From Desulfobacterales bacterium (GTDB lineage: Bacteria > Desulfobacterota > Desulfobacteria > Desulfobacterales > JAFDDL01), in NCBI GenBank assembly GCA_034003325.1, contig JAVEYW010000002.1:124001-188000 (forward strand): a stretch of 64,000 nucleotides of DNA, read 5' to 3'. Below the pieces are notes generated by a model. The model ran no database searches. It saw only the letters and a list, made by a program, of their open reading frames with translations, and had not been told where the DNA came from. The stretch's first letter is position 1, and the number at the start of each line of letters is the position of its first letter. Of the stretch, positions 49,162 through 59,290 are shown piece after piece. Made by a program: the position numbers and the translations under genes.

Positions 49162-49863
49162 ATGTCTTTGGACTTTGGTCCTTTTTTTGAACGATACGAA
49201 GTTTTGGCAAAAGCAGCAGACCTGGTTTTTGAGCAGGTACAAGCGCAGTTTCCAAAGGAAATCGAGTGTAAGCTTGAGTGCGCGGATTGTTGCCATGCCA
49301 TGTTTGATGTAACATTGGTAGAGGCGTTGTACTTGAATTATTATTTTAACAAACTGTTTTCCGGCCGGGAGCGCGAAGATATTCTCGAGAAGGCAAACCG
49401 GGCGGACCGAAAAGCCTATAAGCTGAAGCGGGAGGCCTTTCGACAACTTCAGGAAGGAAAGACCGAAACACAAATCATTTTAGAGATGGCGGGGGAACGG
49501 GTACGTTGTCCGCTGCTCAATGAAAAGAACCGCTGTGACCTCTATTCCCATCGACCGATAACATGCCGTTTCTATGGCGTGCCGACGGAAATTGCCGGAG
49601 TGTCTCATACCTGCGGAAAATCAGGGTTTATAAAGGGTAAAACCTATCCAACCGTTCACCTTGAAAAAATGCAACGAAATCTATTTGCGTTGTCTCATGA
49701 ATTGGCGGTGACCATTAAGTCTCGCTATACAGCGATAGGCGAGTTGCTGGTGCCGGTATCTATGGTGTTGTTGACGGACTATAATGAGGAGTATCTAGGA
49801 CTTAAACCGTTACAAAACCCGGACCAAGAGGGGGCCGACAATGAAGGAAGAAAAGACAAATAA
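49162..49863 (+). CDS. YkgJ family Cys-cluster protein
   Basis: The fourth YkgJ-type protein of the window, about 233 aa from ATG 49162 (SD GGAGGGG at 49147). The Cys set is CKLECADCCHAMF (~44-56), CPLLNEKNRCDLYSHRPITCRFYG (~116-139) and HTCGKSGF. It has a long helical insert (~70-110) between the first two groups, unlike the three genes at 12.9-15.9 kb. The role is unknown. It overlaps the next gene by 23 bp, so the two are probably co-translated. The parS site lies about 60 bp upstream. Confidence 0.8.
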   Translation: MSLDFGPFFERYEVLAKAADLVFEQVQAQFPKEIECKLECADCCHAMFDVTLVEALYLNYYFNKLFSGREREDILEKANRADRKAYKLKREAFRQLQEGKTETQIILEMAGERVRCPLLNEKNRCDLYSHRPITCRFYGVPTEIAGVSHTCGKSGFIKGKTYPTVHLEKMQRNLFALSHELAVTIKSRYTAIGELLVPVSMVLLTDYNEEYLGLKPLQNPDQEGADNEGRKDK

Positions 49864-50206
49864 GCTTTCTCCCGAAGAAGAAGAGAGAAAAAAAGCTATT
49901 TTTGACAGCATGTCTTCAAGGGGGCAGAAGCGGGTCTTGAGAATCGGCTATGAGGAATGGGACCCTTTTCAGATTCCGAAAGATCCCATCGATATCCGCG
50001 GAGATAAAAATAAGAGAACAACGCATATGCTGGTTCGGGAATTTCTGCAAACGGCAGCCAGTGAAAAATATGGGAATGATTACGCCCGAGGCGTGCTGGA
50101 TCTGTGCTTGGGTATTATCAACAATGATGAGCGCTATGTCGGAATGTATGAATTTTCCTGCTGGTATCAGTCGTTGCAAAAAAAAGATGAAACCGAAGGG
50201 GCATAG
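49841..50206 (+). CDS. Hypothetical protein, 121 aa
   Basis: I do not recognise this protein. It is hydrophilic and mostly helical with a charged N-terminus (MKEEKTNKLSPEEEERKKAI), then RVLRIGYEEWDPFQIPKDPIDIRGDK, THMLVREFLQTAASEKYGNDYARGV and a C-terminal MYEFSCWYQSLQKKDE. There is no signal peptide or membrane segment. Its start lies within the 3' end of the ykgJ gene (23-bp overlap), so the two may work together. Confidence 0.7.
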   Translation: MKEEKTNKLSPEEEERKKAIFDSMSSRGQKRVLRIGYEEWDPFQIPKDPIDIRGDKNKRTTHMLVREFLQTAASEKYGNDYARGVLDLCLGIINNDERYVGMYEFSCWYQSLQKKDETEGA

Positions 50207-50233
50207 CGGGTTCAAGATGAGCGTGTCTGCCCC

Positions 50234-52279
50234 CTATATTTTTTTTAGTACGATAGCGGTTCGCGCCGGCAAATATAAGCTAAGATGGGCGGAGGCATTA
50301 GAGCCTTTATCCGATTGGGACAAGGTGTGATGGGTTTGATCGGCGAGACGACGATTGTGCCCACCAAACCGGTTGGCGTCACTGTCCAAAACCATTTGAT
50401 ATGATCCGGGCGTTGCTTGAATATGATAATCGGGAAAAGAGAGATTGGGATGAAAATTAAAAACAAACAGTAATGGCCCCCGTTCAAAAGCAATCACTTT
50501 GTCGTCGTTATGTTCATGGCGCAACACGATATTGGCATACTCAAGAATTAGAAAACTTTTGGATAGGCGGATCATTTCTCGATCAAACACGCATAGTTGA
50601 TGGTATTTTAATTCGGGATCATCCACCAAATGCCATTGTCGCCGGGCATATCGGTAAGACCAGCCATTTCCGCTTCTGGGAAAATCGATCCATTCCGGGT
50701 GTCCGAATTCATTTCCCATAAAATTTAAATATCCGTTTCCGGCAGTGGCCAGCGTGATGAGCCGTATCATCTTATGGAGCGCTACCGCCCGGTCAATCCC
50801 TATGTGCGTGTCTTCGATTCGCATGTGCGCATATATGGCTTCTCCGGCAAGGCGAAATATGAGGCTTTGGTCACCAACCAGGGCCTGATCGTGCGCTTCC
50901 GCATAGCTGATTGTTTTTTCATCGCGTCGACGATTGGTTAATTCATGCCACAACCGGCCCATGTGCCAGTCTTCGTCTGGTTGCTCTTTAACCAGGCGAA
51001 TCCAGAAGTCTGGCAAGCCCATGGCGAATCGATAATCAAACCCGATACCACCTTGCGCCTCGGGTGCCGCGAGTCCGGGCATGCCGCTAACATCTTCGGC
51101 AATGGTGATCGCATTTGGCCGAACATTGTGAATAATGCGATTTGCCAACGCCAAATAGATAAGCGCATCCAAATCCACATCAGGATTAAAATAATCGTCA
51201 TAGCACGTAAACGCTTTGCTGAGGCCGTGATGCGTATAGATCATGCTGGTCACACCATCAAACCGGAATCCGTCCACATGGTATTCATCCAACCAGAAAC
51301 GGCAATTTGACAGCAAAAAATGAAGCACCTGAGGCTTTCCGTAGTCAAAACATCTCGAATCCCATGCGTGGTGATAGCCGCGAGGGCCTTCATGAAAATA
51401 TTGGTATTCGCTGCCGTCGAAACGGCTCAAGCCCTCTATCTCATTAGATACCGCATGTGAATGCACCAGATCGATCAGCACATAAAGCCCGAGGCCATGC
51501 GCTTTATCGATAAGGGCCTTAAGTTCATCCGGAGTTCCGAAGCGCGAGGATGCGGCAAAAAAACTGGAAACATGATATCCGAAAGAGCCATAATACGGGT
51601 GATGCTGTATGGCCATGAGCTGAAGCGTGTTGTAACCGGCAGAAACAATTCTTGGAAGAATGTGCTCGGCAAACTCCGCATAGGTGCCGATGCCCTCCTT
51701 TTCCTGGGCCATTCCCACATGCGCTTCATATATGAGTGGGACTGCGGGCTTCTCGGGCGCAGGGTGCTGCCATAGATAGGGTGTTTCAGGATGCCATATC
51801 TGCGCATTGAAAATATTTGTTTCCATGTCCTGGTGTATTCTGCGGGCATAGGCGGGAATTCGATTCCCGTTTCCGCCGGGCCAAAAAACGTTAAGCCGAT
51901 AAAGAGCCAGATGCCTAATTGATTCCAATGGCAATTGAATTTCCCAAACACCGGTATTTGTAACGGGTTTCAGCGCAAATCGCGCGTCCGGTTGCCAGTC
52001 GGAAAAGTCGCCGACTAAAAAAACCGCCTCGGCATAGGGGGCCCATTCTCTAAAGACCCATGATTGCGTTTTTCGATGAAGCCCGAAAAATTCATGGCCG
52101 GATGCAAAGTCTTGAATACTGGTATTCCCCCGTGTGAGTGCGATTGCTGTTGTTTCAATGGCGCGAAGCCGTTGTTGAAGGTGCTGTCGATAGGGAATTA
52201 GAAAGGCATCCTTTAAAAGAAGTTGTGAAATCTTTTTCTCGATGGTTTTCGTTTGAGTCTTTGAGAGTGATTCAATCAT
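50234..52279 (-). CDS. 1,4-alpha-glucan branching enzyme, eukaryote-like GH13 type
   Basis: The enzyme makes alpha-1,6 branches in glycogen. The 681-aa protein has a CBM48 domain (EFFGLHRKTQSWVFREWAPYAEAVFLVGDFSDW, ~64-98), a GH13 barrel with the nucleophile in GFRFDGVTSMIYTHHGL, the acid/base in TIAEDVSGMP and the third Asp in EAHDQALVGDQ, and a C-terminal beta domain. RGYHHAWDSRCFDYGK and GNEFGHPEWIDFPR are hallmarks of the eukaryotic (GH13_8) subgroup rather than bacterial GlgB. ATG 52279 lies 1 nt after the phosphorylase stop (TGAAATG), indicating translational coupling. Extending the start to 52414 would only read through the phosphorylase end. Confidence 0.9.
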   Translation of the reverse strand: MIESLSKTQTKTIEKKISQLLLKDAFLIPYRQHLQQRLRAIETTAIALTRGNTSIQDFASGHEFFGLHRKTQSWVFREWAPYAEAVFLVGDFSDWQPDARFALKPVTNTGVWEIQLPLESIRHLALYRLNVFWPGGNGNRIPAYARRIHQDMETNIFNAQIWHPETPYLWQHPAPEKPAVPLIYEAHVGMAQEKEGIGTYAEFAEHILPRIVSAGYNTLQLMAIQHHPYYGSFGYHVSSFFAASSRFGTPDELKALIDKAHGLGLYVLIDLVHSHAVSNEIEGLSRFDGSEYQYFHEGPRGYHHAWDSRCFDYGKPQVLHFLLSNCRFWLDEYHVDGFRFDGVTSMIYTHHGLSKAFTCYDDYFNPDVDLDALIYLALANRIIHNVRPNAITIAEDVSGMPGLAAPEAQGGIGFDYRFAMGLPDFWIRLVKEQPDEDWHMGRLWHELTNRRRDEKTISYAEAHDQALVGDQSLIFRLAGEAIYAHMRIEDTHIGIDRAVALHKMIRLITLATAGNGYLNFMGNEFGHPEWIDFPRSGNGWSYRYARRQWHLVDDPELKYHQLCVFDREMIRLSKSFLILEYANIVLRHEHNDDKVIAFERGPLLFVFNFHPNLSFPDYHIQATPGSYQMVLDSDANRFGGHNRRLADQTHHTLSQSDKGSNASAHLSLYLPARTAIVLKKI

Positions 52280-52280
52280 T

Positions 52281-54833
52281 TCAGTCGGCCCAAGTGATAA
52301 ATCCCGGTGTGTTTTTAATCCAACCGTCCGCTCGCGGTCGAACCCGCGCGGTAAACCCGAAACGGCCGGAACGCCGAAAGGTAATATTGCAGACGTAACG
52401 GTAAGCACCGTCACCCAAATCTTGTTCCGGTTGCATTTTCATAATTTGGCCGAGGGCCAGAGAGTCAATCGTCTTAAACAGGCCGTAGTAGACTTCCACA
52501 TCGACTTCTTCGGGCTTAATGGCTCCTAGTTGAACGTGGGCGGTTACTCTAAATTCGTTCCCGACACGAAACGGCCCCTCGGACTCCTGTTGCGGTGTTT
52601 TGATGCGAATATCCTTCCATAATAGAAGAAACCGTTCGTGAAGTTGAAGTTGTGCCTTGGCCGATTCGCAATCGTTTAGAAATAGATCCCGATAGCGCTT
52701 GGCTGCCGGAAGATAGAACCGGGATTCGTATTCGGAAACCATGCGCTGCCCGGAAAACTCGGAAAGCGCCATTTTCATGCTCGCCTTCATCATTGTTAGC
52801 CAGCGTTCCGGCGCATCTCCTTCTTTTCGGTCATAAAAACAAGGAATCACATTGTTTTCTAACACATTGTAAAGCGCCTGGCTCTCGACGGCATCCTGGT
52901 AAATGTGATCATTATAATCTTCCCCATTTCCGATTCGCCATCCATTTCCAGCGGAATACCCCTCACACCACCACCCATCCAGAATGCTGACGTTCAAAAC
53001 ACCGTTTAAGGCGGCCTTCATGCCGGAGGTGCCGCAGGCTTCCAACGGCCGCCTGGGGGTATTAAGCCAGACATCGGCGCCCTGAACAAGATAGCGGGCA
53101 AGTTGCATGTCGTAGTCTTCAAGAAAAATCACGCGATGCCGCAGCCCTTCGTTTCGAACGAACTGAATGAGTTGCTGAATCACCATCTTTCCTTCATTGT
53201 CCTTGGGGTGCGCTTTTCCCGCAAAAATAATCTGAATCGGATGAATTTCAGAGTTGAGTAATGCCCGAAGCCGGTCGGGATCCTGCAGAAGCAGGTGGGC
53301 TCGTTTATAGGTGGCGAACCTGCGGGCAAAACCGATTGTCAGCACGCCTTGGTCAAGAACCGATTCTGCGCTCTCAATTTCAGCCTTTGAAGCGTTCCGT
53401 TTGCTATATTGTCGAGCCATCATTTTTCGACAGGTTCGAATCAGACGGGTGCGACCCACTTCATGGGCGCGCCACAATTCTTCATTATATATTTCATCGA
53501 TGCGATTGGTGATATCCGGCTGATCGGCTTTCAAACTCCAGTCAGATCCCAGGTATTGCTCAAAAAGATCGGCATTTTCCGGAGATATCCACGTGGCGGC
53601 ATGAATCCCGTTGGTGACGTGGGAAATCGGCACTTCATCTTCGGGGTGCCCGGGCCAGACATGCGACCACATTTTGCGGGCGACGCTGCCATGCAGCTTG
53701 CTGACCCCGTTGCAGTACTGAGACATTCTAAGTCCTAAAATAAACATGGAAAAGGGCGCATCAAGGCCGGAACCGGCATGTTGCCCCATGGCTAAAATTT
53801 CGTCCGTGGTTACTTTGAGCTGTTTTGCGAGAGGCGCTATATACGGCCGAACGAGAGAGGGTGGAAACTCGTCATGCCCGGCTGAGACCGGCGTATGCGT
53901 GGTGAAGACGGTGGCTCGGGGAATAATTTGAAGCGCGGTTTTAAAGTCCAGATTTTTACGAACCATGGTTTGCGAGAGGCGTTCCAAGTTTGCAAAAGCG
54001 GAATGTCCCTCGTTCATGTGGGTGACGATCGGGTCAATGCCCAAGGTGTATAACGCGCGCATACCGCCGATACCCAACACCATTTCCTGAGCCAGCCGCA
54101 CTCTGAAATCTCCACCATACAGCCGTGCCGTGATATCACGGGCCTCCTGAGTGTTTTCAATGAGGTTGGTATCTAGAAGGAAAAGCGGTACCCTGCCGAT
54201 TCGGGCAACCCAGACCGCAAAATGGATCGGGCCTTCGGGTCCGGTGATACTGATGCGCAGGGAGTTGCGATTCGAGTCTTTCACGCGTTTTATGGGAAGT
54301 TGAAACAAGTCCGAATCCGGGTAGGCTTCCTGTTGCCAGGCATCCGGGCTCAAATATTGCTGAAAATAACCCTGTCGGTAGAGCAATCCCACACCGACCA
54401 TCGGCAGATTCAGGTCGGACGAGGATTTAAGGTGGTCGCCGGCCAACACACCGAGTCCCCCGGCAAAAAGCGGCAGGCTTTCATGAACACCGAATTCCAT
54501 CGAAAAATAAGCAATAGCGCCGCGTTGTTCAAAGATATCCGTATGGCGTGTATGGTCGGCGAGCACTTGCTGCTCAAACCGAACCTTGACGCGTTCCTGG
54601 TGGGCGAGAAAACTGTTGTCCCGGGATAATTCCTCGAGTCGACGCTGGCTGAGGAAAGTCGAAAAAACGATGGGGTTTTGCTTCGCGTTTTCCCACCCTT
54701 TGGGATCAATGCGTCTAAAAAGTTCGATGGCGTCCGGCTGCCAGCACCACCACAGATTTCTAGACAATTTTTCAAGAAAGAGCAACGGCTCCGGAATCAT
54801 GGGAAAAACCTGAAAGGTTTGCAAATAGCTCAT
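52281..54833 (-). CDS. glgP: Alpha-glucan (glycogen) phosphorylase
   Basis: The enzyme releases glucose-1-phosphate from glycogen. At 850 aa it belongs to the shorter bacterial/archaeal type (TIGR02094) with an N-terminal DUF3417 segment (PLLFLEKLSRNLWWCWQPDAIELF, ~17-40). The GT35 core has IAYFSMEFGVHESLPLFAGGLGVLAGDHLKSSSDL, VTHMNEGHSAFANLERL, GFARRFATYKRAHLLL, and the PLP lysine in GTSGMKAALNGVLNVSILDGWWCEGY. It is between the debranching enzyme (37 bp upstream) and the branching enzyme (1 nt downstream), so synthesis and breakdown enzymes are made together. Confidence 0.95.
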   Translation of the reverse strand: MSYLQTFQVFPMIPEPLLFLEKLSRNLWWCWQPDAIELFRRIDPKGWENAKQNPIVFSTFLSQRRLEELSRDNSFLAHQERVKVRFEQQVLADHTRHTDIFEQRGAIAYFSMEFGVHESLPLFAGGLGVLAGDHLKSSSDLNLPMVGVGLLYRQGYFQQYLSPDAWQQEAYPDSDLFQLPIKRVKDSNRNSLRISITGPEGPIHFAVWVARIGRVPLFLLDTNLIENTQEARDITARLYGGDFRVRLAQEMVLGIGGMRALYTLGIDPIVTHMNEGHSAFANLERLSQTMVRKNLDFKTALQIIPRATVFTTHTPVSAGHDEFPPSLVRPYIAPLAKQLKVTTDEILAMGQHAGSGLDAPFSMFILGLRMSQYCNGVSKLHGSVARKMWSHVWPGHPEDEVPISHVTNGIHAATWISPENADLFEQYLGSDWSLKADQPDITNRIDEIYNEELWRAHEVGRTRLIRTCRKMMARQYSKRNASKAEIESAESVLDQGVLTIGFARRFATYKRAHLLLQDPDRLRALLNSEIHPIQIIFAGKAHPKDNEGKMVIQQLIQFVRNEGLRHRVIFLEDYDMQLARYLVQGADVWLNTPRRPLEACGTSGMKAALNGVLNVSILDGWWCEGYSAGNGWRIGNGEDYNDHIYQDAVESQALYNVLENNVIPCFYDRKEGDAPERWLTMMKASMKMALSEFSGQRMVSEYESRFYLPAAKRYRDLFLNDCESAKAQLQLHERFLLLWKDIRIKTPQQESEGPFRVGNEFRVTAHVQLGAIKPEEVDVEVYYGLFKTIDSLALGQIMKMQPEQDLGDGAYRYVCNITFRRSGRFGFTARVRPRADGWIKNTPGFITWAD

Positions 54834-54870
54834 ATCCGTATCCTTTGTTGAACAGTATAAAAAGGCGGTG

Positions 54871-57800
54871 TTACGGGGATAAGACCGTTAATTTATGCCA
54901 AACCCGTATCCATTCGCTGTCGCTCCACGCCTGAGCATCGCAGCCTCTTTCGGTATGCGGTGCATCCCCATCAAGAATTTCAGGCAAATGCCCGATGCAC
55001 CCGTCCATCAAAAGACGGGATGAGCTGCCGAGCCACGCCAATGCGGTGGGAACGGCTTCTTTTCCATAGACCATTGACCAGGCCTCACAAAAGGCCGGAA
55101 ACGGCCATGTCCAGGCGGTGCCGTTATGATAAGCGGGCTTGCGGCGCGTGTCTTCATCTCCTGTATAATTTCCCATATATGGTCGATGAGGATTGTTAAG
55201 CGGTTGACCCATAAGAAGGATAGGCAGCGCCCGTTTCACAGGTCTATCCGCTAAACTTCGAATCGCTCCGGGTACTAGAAGCGTTTCACAGGCGCTGAGT
55301 GTCTTGTGACATATCTCTTCATCCGTAACGGCGCCTAAAGTTATGGTCAGTAGTTGATTGGGCCTAAGCGCATCATCCGGCTCAGCAACATCGGCGGAAA
55401 CACCGGGCGCTGCATGTAAACAATCCGAGAAGAACCCCTCGTTTTTCATGAAAAAAAGTCTTAAAATAGCCGTGCGCGCCTGTTTGGCAATGGCACGCCA
55501 ACGATTTTTCTTGGTTGCGGGGTCTACACGGGCCAGCAATTCAAGCGCATGATACCAGAGGGCTTGAATTTCAATGGGATACCCTTCGCGAGGGGTGCCA
55601 GCGGGATGATTGGTGTCCATCCAGGTAAAATGCGCCGGAGAGAAGATAAGCCCAGTGCCTTTATCCATGCAAATCCCATTGGGTGTTCCGGAAACATAGG
55701 CGTTCGCAATGGAGACAAGAACGGTCGCCATCGTTCGATTCCCGCAGCGGGAAGCAAGAAAAGATTTGTTGTTTTCGGCTCGCAGCAGATCCGCCACGGC
55801 CACGATAAACCATAACGGCGCATCGGAGGTGTCACGGTTGGCCGCTTGAGCACCTGAAATCATGTTGGGCAAGGTGCCGTTTTCCTCAAATCGGCCGAAC
55901 TGAATCAGTATATTCTTCGCTTCTTGAAGCTTGCCGATAGAAATCAATCCCCGAGCGAAAATCAACGCATCCCTGCCCCAATCGAGAAACCAGGGATATC
56001 CGGCGATAACACTTTTAAGCTTTTCCCGTGTTACGACAAAATCAGATAAGGCGTCTTTCAGTATGGAAGCGCAATCCGCTGGTTTGGCGACGGCATGAAT
56101 CGTATCGTTGATAATGGGTTCCGGAGAGGCACGCCGGGGAGCGAGCGGCTGTTCCGAGGCAAAAGGGGCTTTGGCAGTGAGCACAATCGCCGTATCTCCG
56201 GCCAACTCGCTCTGAAAATATCCCGGACTGAATAAGTCCGAGTCCGGGTCGAAGCCGCGCTCCGCATCCTTTGGCCGGTTTACCATATATTGCCATTCCG
56301 GTTCAGGTTTGAATTCTCCTCGTGAGATTTCCATTAAAAGCGGTTTTGCCTGGTCCGGCGTAAAAGAAAAGCCATTGACTCGGGCGTAGACGGCGGCGGG
56401 CCATGCGGTTTCAGGCCCCATATAGGCTTTGGTCGTCGCATGAAAGTTGCGATGTTCCAAGTCAGGTCGTAAAATGAGCCGGACGGGCCGGTCATCCGTC
56501 AATCGCTGAAAACGTTTGGCGGACGGGTGCCGATAAAAGGTGAGCGTGACCTCATTTGAGCCGGTTGTCATTTGCAGTTCGATGGTCAGTCGAATGTGCT
56601 CTCCCTGCCCGGTGGGGACATGAAACCGCCAAACACCACGGCGGTGATCATCCACATAAAAGGAGTGAAAGCAGTTAAAGGTTATTTCCTGAGAAAATCC
56701 TTGAAATACCACCCATGCGCGACAGCGGCTGAACAGAACCCACCGGTCCACGGGGTGGTCGGGGGCCGAATTGGCGGCCAGTAAGCCGTCGTAACGGCTT
56801 TGAAGCCGGCCCCATAATACCGGCGCGCGGCTCATGCCGCCGATGCCGTTGGTAAGCAGCAGCATTCGTGGGGAAAGCTGTAAATCGGACCGAATAAATG
56901 ATCGCTGAACAAAGAGGTGTTCCGGGCGTGATAGGATAAGCAGTTGACTTTTAGTATGTACCGCAGGATTCTCGAATACCGTCATCTGTAGCGTACGGGG
57001 CAAATGTTCGCCGGAAGTCGCTTGGGGAAGAAACAAGGCAAACCAGCGATGATCCATAGCGGGCAGGCTTTCTTCCCGGGCAAGCGTCCGGTGGTTATCC
57101 ATAATTTGGGCGCAAAATGGGACGTCGCACAGTACGAGCAAAAAATGCGCCGGCGGCACCATCACGACCCGTCGATTATCCCGTGGCCATTGCCAGGAAA
57201 CGACCCGGGGCATTCCCCCTTGTGGATAAAGGCTTTGGCAAAAGGACTCAGGATGTTCGGCCAATCGTTGCGCTGCGGCACTCGGATCAAAATCCCCCAG
57301 ATCCCCTCTCCCGAATAGGGCGCAAAAAACCTCAAGCGCCTTTGCCCGGAGTCTCTGGTGAATAATCCTCGGTACGGGGGCGATCTTGCCGCTGGGTATC
57401 GCATCAAGGGCTGACAGTTCCGATCGAATCGGTGAGAGACAGACCACTTGGCCTGCTTCCAACCGGCAGGACGGGCTTCCGTGATCCAGCGCAACCGCCA
57501 CAAGCGCCCCTGTCAGCAAGTCCGTCAATGGGGGCTTAAAGGCCATGGCGGAGGATTGCCATGTCGCCCGGGAGGCCTGTTCAGAATCGAGGTTGGCGAT
57601 AATCAGCAGTTTCTTACCGCTTGGCCGATGATGGCGCAACATGGCCACATGGTTTCCCGGACCCGTCTGGACCAAGGTCAATTCGGTTTGATCATGAAAT
57701 GCAGGGTGATGCTTCAGCAGCGCTGTCAGGCGGGCGATGTTTTCCACCTGATTTTCCCCGGCGCCCCAGTTAAGGGAGTTGGCCTGGTGTACGACAAGCT

Positions 57801-59178
57801 TTTCCGTGGCAAACCATTCCACTCCATTGGCAAAACCGAACGCGCCGTTTGGGCTGAACAGTGCGCACATATCCGTGCGAAGTCGAGCGTAAGCCTTTGA
57901 CGTTGCTGCCAGCCGCAGATTGTCATGCGTTTCCGCATAGTGGACGGTGAGGCCTTCATCACGGGATATTTGAAGCGCCTCCGGCAAGTAGGATTCAATC
58001 TGCTCCCGCGTGTAATTTTGAAACAGTTCGGAGTAAGCCCAGTTAAAGTTGCCGAAGTTCAGCAGCTCCCGGGTGACCGAAATTTTTCCCCCGAGCCCTT
58101 CCAAAAAAAAGAGGGTGTCGGGGTATTGCGTTCGCACCTTGGCAATAAGGTATTTCCAGGTTTGAACCGGAATCATGTATCCGGCATCACATCGAAAGCC
58201 ATCCGCGCCGCGCCGGCACCACGTCAGAAACATATCCGCCATGTATTGCCACAGGGCTGAATGCCGATAGTCCAGCTTGGTCAAATCTTCCCACTGGACA
58301 CCCCACGCGCCCGGCACATTGATGCGGCCGTCCGGCCCACGATCCAGCCATTCGGGATGGGTATAGTGGAGTTCGGCCGCCCAGCCGGTGTGGTTTATGG
58401 CAATATCCAGAATCAGCTTGCCGTGGCGCCGATGCACGGCATCGACAAGCTCCGTGAACTGTTCCATGGGGGTGGCGTGGGGGTCAAATTGGGCCAGAGA
58501 GGGGTCGACACCGGTAAAACTCAATGCCGCATAGGGACTGCCGAACCGGCCCATGCGAGCGTAGGTGGTGGGGGTGGGGTGTATCGGCAGCAGCTGAATA
58601 AACCGGCAGCCCAATGTCCCTAAAATAAAATCGAGTTCGCCGATGAGGTCTCTGAAGGTTCCGGAAGGCGGAATAACCGTGTATCCGATATCATCCAGGC
58701 GCTGAATTTCATTTTTCAATGCATCGGTTTCCGCAACCTTACCCGCCTTGTTCGGGCCGAATTGTCGCACAAAGGCGTTGTATAGAATATTTGCGCAGCA
58801 GGTGTCCGCTGGTTCTACATTGACCTCGGTATTTGGGCCCGGCGGCCAGATCGGGTCGGACTGCTCTGTGCAAAGAAAAAAACACTTGGCTTCAAAATGC
58901 CCGATCTCGCATAAAGGGAGTGTAATTTCAAAACTATCTCCGTTCCTGCGGTGCATGGGAAAATCAAACCAGTCCCGACTCAGGGGGGGAAGGTTTTCCT
59001 GAACACTGCGGATGGTTTCTTCCCGGGTGATATCGGCGCGGCCGATATTGGTACGCAGCCACGCGCTCCCGTTTTTGCCGTCGGGCGGCGTTAGTCGGAA
59101 CGTGAGGACATCTCCCCGAAAAAGGAGTATCCGTTGCCCGGGGCTCGGACGTTGCTGAATGCTGTTAGAGATAGTCAT
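54871..59178 (-). CDS. Large two-domain glycogen debranching enzyme (GH13 amylase-like + amylo-1,6-glucosidase)
   Basis: This 1435-aa protein joins two glycosidase modules. The N-terminal GH13 barrel (~150-600) has FIQLLPIHPTPTTYARMG, DIAINHTGW, the nucleophile in RRGADGFRCDAGYM, acid/base in FFLEGLGG and AETHDN. The C-terminal GDE/GH133 (alpha/alpha)6 part (~1010-1430) has YPWFLDWGRDALIFARGL, NGTLPNMISG, YPIEIQALWYHAL and YHNGTAWTWPFPAFCEAW. This matches the glucanotransferase plus 1,6-glucosidase split of eukaryotic debranching enzyme in concept. The ~400-residue middle (600-1000) is not a domain I recognise; it is beta-rich in places. Confidence 0.88.
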   Translation of the reverse strand: MTISNSIQQRPSPGQRILLFRGDVLTFRLTPPDGKNGSAWLRTNIGRADITREETIRSVQENLPPLSRDWFDFPMHRRNGDSFEITLPLCEIGHFEAKCFFLCTEQSDPIWPPGPNTEVNVEPADTCCANILYNAFVRQFGPNKAGKVAETDALKNEIQRLDDIGYTVIPPSGTFRDLIGELDFILGTLGCRFIQLLPIHPTPTTYARMGRFGSPYAALSFTGVDPSLAQFDPHATPMEQFTELVDAVHRRHGKLILDIAINHTGWAAELHYTHPEWLDRGPDGRINVPGAWGVQWEDLTKLDYRHSALWQYMADMFLTWCRRGADGFRCDAGYMIPVQTWKYLIAKVRTQYPDTLFFLEGLGGKISVTRELLNFGNFNWAYSELFQNYTREQIESYLPEALQISRDEGLTVHYAETHDNLRLAATSKAYARLRTDMCALFSPNGAFGFANGVEWFATEKLVVHQANSLNWGAGENQVENIARLTALLKHHPAFHDQTELTLVQTGPGNHVAMLRHHRPSGKKLLIIANLDSEQASRATWQSSAMAFKPPLTDLLTGALVAVALDHGSPSCRLEAGQVVCLSPIRSELSALDAIPSGKIAPVPRIIHQRLRAKALEVFCALFGRGDLGDFDPSAAAQRLAEHPESFCQSLYPQGGMPRVVSWQWPRDNRRVVMVPPAHFLLVLCDVPFCAQIMDNHRTLAREESLPAMDHRWFALFLPQATSGEHLPRTLQMTVFENPAVHTKSQLLILSRPEHLFVQRSFIRSDLQLSPRMLLLTNGIGGMSRAPVLWGRLQSRYDGLLAANSAPDHPVDRWVLFSRCRAWVVFQGFSQEITFNCFHSFYVDDHRRGVWRFHVPTGQGEHIRLTIELQMTTGSNEVTLTFYRHPSAKRFQRLTDDRPVRLILRPDLEHRNFHATTKAYMGPETAWPAAVYARVNGFSFTPDQAKPLLMEISRGEFKPEPEWQYMVNRPKDAERGFDPDSDLFSPGYFQSELAGDTAIVLTAKAPFASEQPLAPRRASPEPIINDTIHAVAKPADCASILKDALSDFVVTREKLKSVIAGYPWFLDWGRDALIFARGLISIGKLQEAKNILIQFGRFEENGTLPNMISGAQAANRDTSDAPLWFIVAVADLLRAENNKSFLASRCGNRTMATVLVSIANAYVSGTPNGICMDKGTGLIFSPAHFTWMDTNHPAGTPREGYPIEIQALWYHALELLARVDPATKKNRWRAIAKQARTAILRLFFMKNEGFFSDCLHAAPGVSADVAEPDDALRPNQLLTITLGAVTDEEICHKTLSACETLLVPGAIRSLADRPVKRALPILLMGQPLNNPHRPYMGNYTGDEDTRRKPAYHNGTAWTWPFPAFCEAWSMVYGKEAVPTALAWLGSSSRLLMDGCIGHLPEILDGDAPHTERGCDAQAWSDSEWIRVWHKLTVLSP

Positions 59179-59290
59179 CGTTTCGATATAAACGCCACCG
59201 AAAGTCGGCGGACATTAAAAAATGGAAAATAGTTTAAAGAGAATACCGTTGCCGGTCGGTATTTGCAATTCGAAAAATAAAACCGGAGCG

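Noticed and set aside
52280-52414. 45-aa N-terminal extension of the branching enzyme
   Set aside because: It lies entirely inside the end of the phosphorylase gene in another frame; the ATG right after the phosphorylase stop fits the family.
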